Assembly (NCBI RefSeq): GCF_009674825.1
Contig: NZ_WKJH01000001.1
Span: 372,001 to 436,000, forward strand
Direction of reading: 5' to 3'
DNA from: Maribacter luteus
GTDB lineage: Bacteria; Bacteroidota; Bacteroidia; Flavobacteriales; Flavobacteriaceae
Length of the DNA: 64,000 bases
Of this stretch, positions 28,201 to 36,171 are shown one piece after another. The notes beneath the pieces were generated by a model. It did no database searches, was not told the DNA's origin, and was given only the letters and a program-made list of their open reading frames with translations. The position numbers were made by a program, and so were the translations under genes. How positions within the stretch are numbered: position 1 is the stretch's first letter; each line of letters begins with the position of its first letter.

Positions 28201-28232
28201 TTGGCCTCAATTTCGTTGAAATTGTACTGCAT
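25230..28232 (-). CDS. leuS: Leucyl-tRNA synthetase
   Basis: A 1000-residue class I synthetase. The HIGH motif appears as PYPSGAGLHVGHPLGY near residue 38, the editing domain includes TTRPDTIFGVSFM, and KMSKS lies in EKMSKSKYNVVSPDE. A leucine-specific insertion of about 120 residues sits just before KMSKS, which explains the length above the E. coli enzyme (860). The ORF is intact. A terminator follows and a perfect -7 element precedes it. Confidence 0.97.
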   Translation of the reverse strand: MQYNFNEIEAKWQKYWAKNQTFKAGNNSDKEKFYVLDMFPYPSGAGLHVGHPLGYIASDIYARYKRHKGFNVLHPMGYDSFGLPAEQYAIQTGQHPAITTETNIKRYREQLDKIGFSFDWSREVRTSNPKYYKWTQWVFIQLFNSWYNKDTDKAEDIETLIALFEKEGNAKVNAVCDDDIVEFSAADWKGFSNSEQQGILLQYRLTYLAETEVNWCPALGTVLANDEIVNGVSERGGHPVVRKKMTQWSMRITAYAQRLLDGLDKIDWPQPLKDSQTNWIGRSEGALVTFKTMVSDTVGKSYPIEVFTTRPDTIFGVSFMTLAPEHDLVPKITTPEQKAEVNAYIEATAKRSERDRMADVKTISGAFTGAYAEHPFTKEPIPVWIGDYVLAGYGTGAVMSVPCGDQRDYDFAKHFNIPIPNIFEGVDISEEAFSDKGSTIIANSDFLNGLPYKKAVKRIIFELEKMGQGEGKINYRLRDAVFSRQRYWGEPFPVYYVDGLPQMIDAEYLPITLPEVEKYLPTETGEPPLGNATVWAWDRLKAEVVKNELIDNVNVFPLELNTMPGWAGSSQYFNRYMDPGNDAAIFSQDAINYWQDVDLYIGGSEHATGHLLYSRFWQKFMFDKGYVPKDEFAKKLINQGMITGTSAFINKVVINWDHVMLDTVGSGKYSIEDQKYFLEKIIPIINGKVFVSEDMRDEEDLSSIIYNILEDEKLDINNPFLKECRFSYLKTHVDVTYVNNSDELDVEKVQNFRSDFKDAKYVYNGEFKVSREVEKMSKSKYNVVSPDEICEEYGADSLRLYEMFLGPLEQSKPWNTAGISGTHGFLKKLWRLYFDEKGAKFNDVEPTKDNLKTLHKTIKKVEEDIENFSFNTSVSTFMICVNELSSQKCTSKKILEPLAILVSPYAPHIAEELWEQLGHSESIATAPFPIYDESHLVESSKQYPISFNGKMRFMLELPLDLDKEGIEAAVMAHEKTQKQLEGRTPKKVIVVPGKIVNIVG

Positions 28233-28257
28233 GTCTTATCTTTCTTAACTATACCGG

Positions 28258-28265
28258 CAAAAATA
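28258..28265 (-). promoter_or_regulatory. -7 promoter element of leuS
   Basis: The minus strand reads TATTTTTG, matching TAnnTTTG, 25 bp upstream of the leuS start. Confidence 0.55.
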
Positions 28266-28345
28266 AGTTTAATCCTTGAAAGGGAAAAGATTATATGTAC
28301 TAACAATCTGAGAATATCGGTTATGGTTTTCTGGATCATGAACCT

Positions 28346-28353
28346 TATCTTTG
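28346..28353 (+). promoter_or_regulatory. Candidate -7 element of T9SS type B gene
   Basis: TATCTTTG, a perfect match, lies 60 bp upstream of the ATG at 28414. A weaker TACCTTTT lies only a few bases before the start codon. Confidence 0.4.
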
Positions 28354-28413
28354 ATAGCTATCATATGACGGCTGGATAAAACATATTACCATAAACCGTC
28401 ATTACCTTTTTAC

Positions 28414-30297
28414 ATGAAAAACCCAATTCGGCATTTAGTAGGCATAACCCTCCTTTTTTGGATGCTATGCCCTATTGAAGGCCACGCTCAATTGGGATTT
28501 TGCGAAGGTAATTCCGGAGATCCCATTTTTACCGAGGATTTTGGGGCTGGTACGACCAACGGACCTCCTTTACCCGCCGGAACCACTTCGTATACGTATA
28601 TCGACGGTGAACCCATTGATGGCAAATACACCATATCTAGCTATACCGCATATTACGATTGGTTCAACACCACCGACCACACCCCTAACGATAGTAACGG
28701 AAAAGCGTTCATTGTGAATGCCAGTTATACCCCTGGGGAGTTTTATCAAAGAACAGTAACAGGTTTGTGTGAAAACACCTCCTATGAATTTTCTTCATGG
28801 CTGATAAACCTCCACCCAAGTAGTGGCGGCTGTAATGGTAATGGTATCCCCATAAACGTTAGGTTTCAAATTTGGGACAACACGGGAACCGACTTGTTGG
28901 CATCAGGTGACACGGGAGACATTTATGATAAATCCTCCCCGGTTTGGGAACAATATGCCCTTGTGTTCCAAACCTTACCCGGACAGACATCGGTTATATT
29001 GAAGATGTTGAACAATGGTGCCGGTGGATGTGGCAACGACCTGGCCATAGATGATATCGTCTTTAAAACTTGTGGGGATTTTGTAGACATCACCAATGAC
29101 CAAAACGAATCGAACATATTGGTCTGCGAAGATTACAGTCCTGTAACCACACATCTAACCGCCCATCCCGATTACTCCATATACAGTACCCATGTATATC
29201 AATGGCAAGAAAGCACGGACGGCGAAAACTGGAATGATATTGTCGGGGAAACGAATCAAGACTATACTCCACCCACCATAACCTCATCTATTTTCTATAG
29301 GGTCAAGATGGCCGAGGACCTCGTAAACCTTAACAACTCATTATGCAATACGCAATCTGAGGTTTTCGATATCATCATTGTGCCCAAACCCGACCCACCA
29401 TTAAGTGATTATGGTACAATTTCATTGTGTCCTGACCAAGGTGAGGTAATTTTGGTAACCGTACCATCGAATACCACAGTGAATTGGTACGATGTGCCTT
29501 CAGGAGGCACACCCCTGCTTGAAAACAATAGTACTTACTCCCCTAAAACCGCAGGCACCTATTATGCAGAAGCTATTTCTACTATGGTAGAATGTACGTC
29601 CAATACCCGCACAGCTATTACGGTCGACTTTTATACCCCCCCAATGCCAATAGATGAGGACCTGACTTTCTGTGAAGGAAGCTCCATTGTTCTTTCTGCT
29701 GGTATAAACAATATGCAATATGCATGGAACACCGGAGCAACTACTTCGGAAATCGAAGTCGATACACCAGGACAATACACAGTGAATATAACCGATGCGA
29801 ATGGCTGTTCGGCCATAAAGACCATAAACTTGGTACAATTGGACTCCCCGGTCATCGACTACATATCTTCGGATGATTACACCCTCGAGATACATATGGC
29901 AAATTCTGGGAATTTCGCATATTCCATAGATGGGATTTCTTATCAGAATGAAACCGTATTCGAGAATACCCCAGGCGGCCAGTATACCATTTATGTTAGC
30001 GAAAGAAATGGGTGTGGCACTACCCCTATGGAATATATACATCTAGTTATCCCAAAATTCTTTACACCCAATGGTGATTTTGCCAATGATGTTTTTATTC
30101 CCGAAGGGGTCGAGACGTTCTCAAATTATGAGGTAAGGATATTCAATAGATACGGCATGCTTATAAAACACACAAAAAACACACCATTTGAATGGGATGG
30201 ACGTTTTAACAATATTGCCCTTCCTTCTGATGACTACTGGTATTCGATAACAATCGACGGCAAGACCCTTAAAGGTCATTTTAGTTTAAAAAGATAA
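28414..30297 (+). CDS. Large secreted protein with T9SS type B (gliding-motility-associated) C-terminus
   Basis: A 627-residue secreted protein. It has a signal peptide (ending near GHAQ), an N-terminal domain of about 180 residues resembling carbohydrate-binding or jelly-roll modules (FTEDFGAGT, then TGLCENTSYEFSSWL, then AIDDIVFKTC), and two or three immunoglobulin-like repeats (YQWQESTDGENWNDI, TYYAEAIS, YAWNTGATTSEIEV). The end is the type B sorting domain (FFTPNGDFANDVFIPEG, VRIFNRYGMLI, WDGRFNN, PSDDYWYSI). It is exported by the type IX system. Adhesion or polymer binding is inferred. Confidence 0.88.
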   Translation: MKNPIRHLVGITLLFWMLCPIEGHAQLGFCEGNSGDPIFTEDFGAGTTNGPPLPAGTTSYTYIDGEPIDGKYTISSYTAYYDWFNTTDHTPNDSNGKAFIVNASYTPGEFYQRTVTGLCENTSYEFSSWLINLHPSSGGCNGNGIPINVRFQIWDNTGTDLLASGDTGDIYDKSSPVWEQYALVFQTLPGQTSVILKMLNNGAGGCGNDLAIDDIVFKTCGDFVDITNDQNESNILVCEDYSPVTTHLTAHPDYSIYSTHVYQWQESTDGENWNDIVGETNQDYTPPTITSSIFYRVKMAEDLVNLNNSLCNTQSEVFDIIIVPKPDPPLSDYGTISLCPDQGEVILVTVPSNTTVNWYDVPSGGTPLLENNSTYSPKTAGTYYAEAISTMVECTSNTRTAITVDFYTPPMPIDEDLTFCEGSSIVLSAGINNMQYAWNTGATTSEIEVDTPGQYTVNITDANGCSAIKTINLVQLDSPVIDYISSDDYTLEIHMANSGNFAYSIDGISYQNETVFENTPGGQYTIYVSERNGCGTTPMEYIHLVIPKFFTPNGDFANDVFIPEGVETFSNYEVRIFNRYGMLIKHTKNTPFEWDGRFNNIALPSDDYWYSITIDGKTLKGHFSLKR

Positions 30298-30306
30298 GCG
30301 CTGTCT

Positions 30307-30314
30307 TATCTTTG
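30307..30314 (+). promoter_or_regulatory. -7 promoter element of ftsX
   Basis: TATCTTTG, a perfect TAnnTTTG match, lies 54 bp before the ftsX start. Confidence 0.5.
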
Positions 30315-30368
30315 TTGTCCCAATTCTCAATTTACTTTCCTATTTTTACATATTGAAGTATTCTAGGC

Positions 30369-31247
30369 ATGAGCAAATCTTTTGAACGGTACCAAAAACG
30401 AAAGTTGATTTCTTCTTATTTTTCAGTGGTCCTGAGCATAGGACTAGTTCTTTTCCTTTTGGGCATCTTGGGATTATTGGTCCTTAATACCAAAAAAATG
30501 GCCAATCATTTTAAGGAACAAATCACAATTTCGGTCTTTTTAAAAGAAAACGCCAAAGAGGTCGAGGTGGATCAACTTCAAAAAAGTTTGGCCATGGCCG
30601 AATATACCAAAACGGCCACTTATGTTTCCAAAGAAGAGGCCGCTGAACAACATAGTGCGGAAATCGGGGAGAATTTTATCGATTTCCTAGGTTACAATCC
30701 ATTAAAAAATTCAATTGACGTACAATTGAATGCCGATTTCGTTTCTCCCGAACAAATTGAGGAAATCGCCACCGAAATATCCAAAAAGAATTATGTAGAC
30801 GAAGTTAGCTACGACAAACCTTTGGTCGGACTCTTAAGTGATAATGTAAAGAAAATCAGTTTTTGGATTCTTGTCGCAAGTGCCATTTTCACGTTTATAG
30901 CCGTTTTACTCATCAATAGTTCCATAAGACTATCCATCTATTCCAAACGCTTTATCATAAAAACCATGCAAATGGTAGGTGCAACCAAAATTTTTATACG
31001 TAGGCCATTTATTTGGACGAACATAAAACTAGGTATGCTAGGTGCCCTAATTGCATTAATTGGTTTGGGCGCCGTAGTGTTCTATTTAGACCGTAATTTT
31101 ACGGAATTCAACCTGCTTCAGGACAGCACAATGCTCATCTTGTTATTTGCCGGTGTCTTCGTTTTAGGGGTTTTGATCTCCCTGATAAGTACTTATTTTG
31201 CCACACAACGTTTCTTGAACCTGAGAACTGACGAGCTCTATTATTAA
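30369..31247 (+). CDS. ftsX: Cell division ABC-type membrane protein FtsX
   Basis: A 292-residue protein with one N-terminal transmembrane helix (SVVLSIGLVLFLLGILGLLVL), an extracytoplasmic domain of about 120 residues (EQITISVFLKENAKEVEV) and three C-terminal helices. This is the FtsX layout; it pairs with the ATPase FtsE to control peptidoglycan hydrolases during division. ftsE is not in the window. In many Flavobacteriia ftsX precedes DUF3098, uppP and truB, as here. Confidence 0.92.
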   Translation: MSKSFERYQKRKLISSYFSVVLSIGLVLFLLGILGLLVLNTKKMANHFKEQITISVFLKENAKEVEVDQLQKSLAMAEYTKTATYVSKEEAAEQHSAEIGENFIDFLGYNPLKNSIDVQLNADFVSPEQIEEIATEISKKNYVDEVSYDKPLVGLLSDNVKKISFWILVASAIFTFIAVLLINSSIRLSIYSKRFIIKTMQMVGATKIFIRRPFIWTNIKLGMLGALIALIGLGAVVFYLDRNFTEFNLLQDSTMLILLFAGVFVLGVLISLISTYFATQRFLNLRTDELYY

Positions 31248-31374
31248 CGCGTTAGGTATCCTTACTTTCATTTGGAAAGCCTAATCCCGTGGGCTCAAAC
31301 GGCCCCAATAGTGACGTAAAATGTAATAAAAGCATAAATTTTCGGTTAATTAAAAATAATAGGACGGACTTCAT

Positions 31375-31382
31375 TAAATTTG
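31375..31382 (+). promoter_or_regulatory. -7 element abutting the DUF3098 start codon
   Basis: TAAATTTG ends 4 bp before ATG 31387, the same sequence and spacing as at the epimerase gene (13845). A leaderless mRNA is likely. Confidence 0.55.
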
Positions 31383-31386
31383 CGAC

Positions 31387-31656
31387 ATGGCTAAAAAGCA
31401 AAACAATCCTAACGGACAAGCTGTAAAGCATGAATTTATCTTCCATAAAAAGAATTATATATTCATGTTTTTGGGTATTGCCTTTATCGCCCTAGGTTTT
31501 ATACTTATGGCCGGAGGCGGTAGCAGCGACCCGAATGTCTTTAATGCGGACATCTTTAATTTTCGTAGAATCCGATTGGCCCCGACCTTGGTTCTGATCG
31601 GTCTCGGCATAGAGATTTATGCCATTTTGTTGAATCCCCATAAGAAGAATAAATAA
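31387..31656 (+). CDS. DUF3098 small membrane protein
   Basis: An 89-residue protein with a short basic N-terminus and two transmembrane helices (YIFMFLGIAFIALGFILMAGG and LVLIGLGIEIYAILL) separated by DPNVFNADIFNFRRIRLAP, the family signature. Its role is unknown, but it is regularly placed between ftsX and uppP. Its stop codon directly abuts the uppP start. Confidence 0.88.
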   Translation: MAKKQNNPNGQAVKHEFIFHKKNYIFMFLGIAFIALGFILMAGGGSSDPNVFNADIFNFRRIRLAPTLVLIGLGIEIYAILLNPHKKNK

Positions 31657-32451
31657 TTGGAAACCTTTGACGCCATTCTCCTTGGAATCATTCAAGGACT
31701 TACCGAATTTCTACCCGTTTCATCAAGTGGACATCTAGAACTCGGAAAAGCCATATTAGGGGACCATTCGGTTCCGGAAGAAAGTCTTTTGTTCACCGTT
31801 GTACTTCATTTTGCGACGGCCCTGAGTACCATAGTCGTTTTCAGGAAAGATGTCTGGGAAATCATTTCGGGCCTTTTTCAATTTAAATGGAACGAGGAAA
31901 CCCGTTTTTCCCTAAAAATTATAATTTCGATGTTACCCGCCGTATTTATCGGTTTGTTTTTTGAAGAACAGCTAGAAGCTTTTTTTGGTGGTGATATCCG
32001 TTTTGTGGGCTTTATGCTATTGATCACCGCGGTATTGCTTTATTTCGCAGACAAGGCCAAGGACACCGACAAAAAAGTATCTTATAAAAATGCATTTATC
32101 GTTGGGGTCTCACAAGCGATTGCCATGCTCCCGGGAATCTCAAGATCAGGAGCTACGATCTCAACTTCAGTTTTATTGGGGGTTGACAAAACCAAAGCGG
32201 CCCGCTTTTCTTTCTTAATGGTGGTTCCTTTGATTTTCGGTAAAATGGCAAAGGATATGATGAGCGGGGAACTGAATTTCGCCAGTGAAAATACATTTGC
32301 CATGGGAGCAGGTTTCATTGCGGCCTTTGTCGCAGGATTGGCAGCCTGTACTTGGATGATCCAATTGGTAAAGAAAAGTAAGTTGAGTTATTTTGCGATT
32401 TATTGTTTGATCGTAGGACTCATCGCTATCGCATATAGTTATTGGGGTTAA
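31657..32451 (+). CDS. uppP: Undecaprenyl-diphosphatase
   Basis: A 264-residue BacA-type membrane phosphatase that recycles undecaprenyl pyrophosphate for peptidoglycan synthesis; overproduction in other bacteria gives bacitracin resistance. The two family motifs are QGLTEFLPVSSSGHLEL near the start and PGISRSGATISTSVLLG in the second half. It begins with TTG directly after the preceding stop codon, and no in-frame ATG lies before the first motif, so TTG is the real start. Confidence 0.95.
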   Translation: METFDAILLGIIQGLTEFLPVSSSGHLELGKAILGDHSVPEESLLFTVVLHFATALSTIVVFRKDVWEIISGLFQFKWNEETRFSLKIIISMLPAVFIGLFFEEQLEAFFGGDIRFVGFMLLITAVLLYFADKAKDTDKKVSYKNAFIVGVSQAIAMLPGISRSGATISTSVLLGVDKTKAARFSFLMVVPLIFGKMAKDMMSGELNFASENTFAMGAGFIAAFVAGLAACTWMIQLVKKSKLSYFAIYCLIVGLIAIAYSYWG

Positions 32452-32493
32452 TCATCTACAACGACCACGGAAGAGACCCAAAAAAAACCTTTA

Positions 32494-33216
32494 ATGAAAT
32501 CATTATCAAAAGAAGATTTTTTGGAAGGACAATTGCTTTTGATCGATAAGCCCATGGGCTGGTCATCGTTTCAGGCAGTGAACAAACTCAAATGGGCCAT
32601 TCGCAAGAAATTCCAACTAAAGAAAATAAAAATAGGACATGCCGGCACATTGGATCCGTTGGCTACGGGACTACTTCTAATATGCACGGGCAAGTTCACC
32701 AAGAAAATAAACGACCTTCAAGGGCAGGTAAAGGAATATACGGGAACCATTACCTTAGGGGCCACGACACCTTCTTTTGACCTTGAGACCGAAGTGGACC
32801 AAACCTTCCCCATCGACCATATCTCAGATACCTTGATACAGGAGACCACAACAGGTTTTATCGGGGAGATCGAGCAGGTACCCCCTGTATTCTCCGCTTT
32901 AAAAAAAGACGGAAAAAGATTGTACGAATATGCACGGGAAGGAAAGGAAGTTGAAATAAAAAAACGACAGGTAACCATCTCAGAATTTGAAATCACCCAA
33001 ATAAACTTACCTGAAATCGAGTTCAGGGTCGTCTGCAGTAAAGGCACATATATTCGTTCATTGGCCCATGATTTCGGCAAGGCATTGCAATCCGGCGGGC
33101 ATTTATCTACATTGAGAAGAACCAAAATAGGTGATTATAACGTAGATATTGCAACTGACCCCAATGATTTTGCAGATATGTTGCTCGATCAAGGGGATAG
33201 TTCGGATTTGAATTAA
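32494..33216 (+). CDS. truB: tRNA pseudouridine-55 synthase
   Basis: A 240-residue TruB enzyme that makes pseudouridine 55 in the T-loop of tRNA. The catalytic Asp lies in GHAGTLDPLATGLLL, and KGTYIRSLAHDFG and VPPVFSALKKDGKRLYEYAR are further family blocks. It is shorter than the E. coli protein because the C-terminal PUA domain is missing, which is usual in this phylum. It follows uppP by 42 bp. Confidence 0.95.
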   Translation: MKSLSKEDFLEGQLLLIDKPMGWSSFQAVNKLKWAIRKKFQLKKIKIGHAGTLDPLATGLLLICTGKFTKKINDLQGQVKEYTGTITLGATTPSFDLETEVDQTFPIDHISDTLIQETTTGFIGEIEQVPPVFSALKKDGKRLYEYAREGKEVEIKKRQVTISEFEITQINLPEIEFRVVCSKGTYIRSLAHDFGKALQSGGHLSTLRRTKIGDYNVDIATDPNDFADMLLDQGDSSDLN

Positions 33217-33274
33217 AAAGAACCCATTTCAACGAAAAATTAAAATATTTTACCAAAATCTTGGTTATAGCCTT

Positions 33275-34003
33275 ATGCAACTTAACCGTCAACAGTTATC
33301 GTTATTGATCACCATCTTCTCTATGGCCATTGTGGTCCTGGGGTTGTATAATATTCATCTGGGCGGGCAACAAGAAGAAGATGAATACGTGGTAGAATTG
33401 GTCATGAGCGAGGAAATGCTGGAAGAATTGATCAAGGAAGAGGAGCAAAAGCTAGAGGAACTTCTGAACCAAGACCCCATTAAAAGCCATATGGCCCTTA
33501 ATGAAACAGCAAAACCCAGTTATGGTAATCCCGAACCCTTGAAAACCTTGGAAGAGATTTTAGAGGAAAAAGCCATGAATACTTCCGATGATCCTTCGGA
33601 ATATACTGATGTAGACTCCGATTACGTGGCTAAAGTAAAGGAATTGGCCAAACAAAGGGAGGAGAAAAAACAATTGCTGGGAGAAAGGGAAGCCCAAAAA
33701 GAAGAGCGAACCAATTTTCTCGCTGCCAGAAGAACATCTGTCTCCTATTCACTTGTTGATAGGAACAATTATAAATTACCACCACCGATATATACCTGTA
33801 TCGAAGGTGGAAAAGTGGTCATCAATATTGAGGTAGATGCGGTCGGTAATGTAATCGATGCCAGTTTCAATGAAAAAAGTTCAGGAACTTCCAATGGGTG
33901 CCTCGTTGACAATGCAATTACCTATGCATTAAAAGCCAAGTTCGACACCTCTTCAAAAGCCATGCAAAAAGGAACGATCACTTACCTATTTCAAGGCAAG
34001 TAG
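33275..34003 (+). CDS. TonB-like C-terminal domain protein
   Basis: A 242-residue protein with an N-terminal membrane anchor (LLITIFSMAIVVLGLY), a long acidic/basic helical segment (about residues 35-155) and a C-terminal domain resembling the TonB C-terminus (GGKVVINIEVDAVGNVIDAS, then ITYALKAKFDT). TonB would couple inner-membrane energy to outer-membrane receptors, but the periplasmic linker is coiled coil, not proline-rich, and no exbBD is adjacent. It overlaps the convergent thioredoxin-like gene by 18 bp. Confidence 0.7.
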   Translation: MQLNRQQLSLLITIFSMAIVVLGLYNIHLGGQQEEDEYVVELVMSEEMLEELIKEEEQKLEELLNQDPIKSHMALNETAKPSYGNPEPLKTLEEILEEKAMNTSDDPSEYTDVDSDYVAKVKELAKQREEKKQLLGEREAQKEERTNFLAARRTSVSYSLVDRNNYKLPPPIYTCIEGGKVVINIEVDAVGNVIDASFNEKSSGTSNGCLVDNAITYALKAKFDTSSKAMQKGTITYLFQGK

Positions 34004-34624
34004 TTCCAACAGGTCATTAAGCATACTCTGACCTTTATCCTTATTGTACCAAACTTGCAGTTCTTCCTTAAATTCAGGAGTTAACGTTCCGTGTTCGTTT
34101 TTATAATCTACAACCATTTGTTGGGCTATTTTAGGTCTAGAACCCCATTCACCCACAACCTTTCCGGAAGCATCATCGACCATGACCAATTTAGGTATGC
34201 TCATTGCTCCATTTGTCAAAAAGCGGTTCATGACATCTATATTTTCATCCCGTAATATTAATTTCAATGAAATGTTTTCGGTCAACGAAGCTACCTTGTT
34301 GATCATGGGCAAGGCTTGGGCTGCATCGCCACACCAACTTTCGGTCAAAACCAACCAAGTCACCTTTTTACCGGTATAACCTTTAATCATATCAGTGGTT
34401 TCTTGATCTATTTTCAAGGTCTTGTCCAATCGCTTCATTCTTCGTTGGTTCAGAAGCGTATAATTGACCATATCTTCGGATACATTTTGTCCAGTGGCTT
34501 CCCCTTCTGCTGCCAGATTATCCATTAACACTCTGTAATCCTGATAGGATGTACCTTTTGCTATTCCTTGTTGCAACAACTCTTCCGTACTAAGCTCCAA
34601 ATTCTCCAAAACGTCTGTATTCAT
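33986..34624 (-). CDS. Thioredoxin-fold protein with CGDA in place of CxxC
   Basis: A 212-residue cytoplasmic protein whose central part fits the thioredoxin-like family (VTWLVLTESWCGDAAQALPMI, then SIPKLVMVDDASGKVVGEWG). The second cysteine of the CxxC motif is replaced by Ala, leaving a single active-site Cys. This form is a recognised family in Bacteroidota with no assigned role. The start is ATG 34624; an upstream TTG at 34648 overlaps the -7 element and is rejected. Confidence 0.82.
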   Translation of the reverse strand: MNTDVLENLELSTEELLQQGIAKGTSYQDYRVLMDNLAAEGEATGQNVSEDMVNYTLLNQRRMKRLDKTLKIDQETTDMIKGYTGKKVTWLVLTESWCGDAAQALPMINKVASLTENISLKLILRDENIDVMNRFLTNGAMSIPKLVMVDDASGKVVGEWGSRPKIAQQMVVDYKNEHGTLTPEFKEELQVWYNKDKGQSMLNDLLELLALK

Positions 34625-34645
34625 AAGTATTGTTTTTAAAAACGG

Positions 34646-34653
34646 CAAAGTTA
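34646..34653 (-). promoter_or_regulatory. -7 promoter element of thioredoxin-like gene
   Basis: The minus strand reads TAACTTTG, a perfect TAnnTTTG match, 21 bp upstream of the ATG. Confidence 0.55.
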
Positions 34654-34675
34654 CCCATGAATCTCAATTCTAAAG

Positions 34676-34702
34676 GTAACATTGGTAACATTGGTCACAT
34701 TA
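34676..34702. repeat. Three tandem 9-bp repeats
   Basis: GTAACATTG occurs twice in tandem, followed by the variant GTCACATTA. They lie in the 142-bp interval between the thioredoxin-like gene and the tolC-like gene, upstream of the thioredoxin-like promoter. Confidence 0.55.
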
Positions 34703-34766
34703 GTAGTGATTTTTAGCACACCCTTACAGTATGTGGCATATAGTATGGCCCACTAGGTGGAACGGA

Positions 34767-36170
34767 TTATAAATTCTCGGGGACTACCGCAAGACTTTTA
34801 AAAAGTTTGGCCTTGGCAATGAAGTATTTATTACGCACTTCGATCTTCTTCAATTCGGCATCGATAAGTTTGCTTTCACGGGAATTGACCAAGAACAGGG
34901 AACTTTCCCCAAAATTGAATTTACGTTCCTCTGCACTCAAAAGCGTATTATAATTATACACTATATCATTGATCAGAAGATTTTGTGATTCAAATGACTC
35001 CAATTCGTTATAAACCGCCAGAATCTGGTTCTTTACTTGAACTTGGGTATTATCCATCTCATATTGGGCTTCCTGCAATTTGAATTTTGCCAATTTTAAT
35101 TCTCCCCGTTCCTTTCTCAAAAACAAGGGCAATTGAAAACTGACCCCACCTTTGTATTGATTGGTTTCAAAGGAATTCATTAACTCTGGGGTTTCGGTTA
35201 AAAAATTATACTCTACTTGTATTTTTGGTAATAATCGGTTCGCCTTTAGACGTTTTTCTATCCGTAGACCATCGATCTTATAACCCAACGATTTTAATTT
35301 AGGATGATTGTCAACGGTAAAATCATTCAACGGTTTTCCCAAAATCTCGAACGTAATATCGATTTCACCTTCCAAGTCCGTATCAGGTATGACATTGGAT
35401 TGCAACTCTAGCGGAATACCATCGTTCAACCATAAAAAACCGGAAAGTTCCAACGATTTTTTCATGAGCCTCACATTGGCCTGCTCCCGTCCCAAAGCCC
35501 TGGTCTGGACCGTAATTTTCGCTTCGACAGTATCGATTGCAGCAATCTCCCCGGCCTGGGCACTACTTTTTACCCCTTTGAACCTTGACTTTGCGTTCTT
35601 TAAAAAGCTGTCATATACCAAGGCCTCTTTATAGGCTTTTAACCAATCGAAATAAGCTAGAGAGGCATCATAGAGTATTTGATTTACCAATAGATCCCTA
35701 TCAGCTTTAGATTGACTTCTGAAATATTTGGCCTTTTTCAGGGTTGCCATACGATCATTGATCCACATACCTTGTCCTACGGCTACTGAAACCCCTGCAC
35801 TATATAGTCCGTCTAAGGGAACCGTATTCTCAGGATTCAGGTATTCGCCTTCATTCTGTTCAAAACTACCTTTTAGCTCAACCCCGTACCAAGTCGGAAT
35901 CTTGAATGTGGCATTGAGACGATCATAATACTCCGTACCCTTGAATTTCTTCTGGTCATAATCAACCTCTATCTTAGGGTCAAAGCCACCACGTGCCTTC
36001 ATTAAGTTCGCCTGTCCCATACCCAACCTTAATTCGGCCTGTTTGGCAATCGGATGGTACTTTTTAACGTACCCCAAATATTCGTTGAACCTCAATACCA
36101 CGGTGTCTTTTGTCTGACCTTGGAGTGCCAACCAACCTATTAAGCAAATAAAAAGAATAAAATTGCGCAT
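34767..36170 (-). CDS. TolC family outer membrane efflux protein
   Basis: A 467-residue protein with signal peptide (MRNFILFICLIGWLALQGQ) and two repeats of long alpha-helical TolC-type coiled coil. It should form the outer-membrane channel for the ABC/HlyD pair encoded upstream in the same operon (gap of 1 bp). Substrate unknown. Confidence 0.88.
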   Translation of the reverse strand: MRNFILFICLIGWLALQGQTKDTVVLRFNEYLGYVKKYHPIAKQAELRLGMGQANLMKARGGFDPKIEVDYDQKKFKGTEYYDRLNATFKIPTWYGVELKGSFEQNEGEYLNPENTVPLDGLYSAGVSVAVGQGMWINDRMATLKKAKYFRSQSKADRDLLVNQILYDASLAYFDWLKAYKEALVYDSFLKNAKSRFKGVKSSAQAGEIAAIDTVEAKITVQTRALGREQANVRLMKKSLELSGFLWLNDGIPLELQSNVIPDTDLEGEIDITFEILGKPLNDFTVDNHPKLKSLGYKIDGLRIEKRLKANRLLPKIQVEYNFLTETPELMNSFETNQYKGGVSFQLPLFLRKERGELKLAKFKLQEAQYEMDNTQVQVKNQILAVYNELESFESQNLLINDIVYNYNTLLSAEERKFNFGESSLFLVNSRESKLIDAELKKIEVRNKYFIAKAKLFKSLAVVPENL

Positions 36171-36171
36171 G

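Noticed and set aside
25230-28232. Foreign insertion in leuS making it 1000 residues
   Set aside because: The extra segment before KMSKS is the leucine-specific domain commonly seen in this phylum and keeps the frame.
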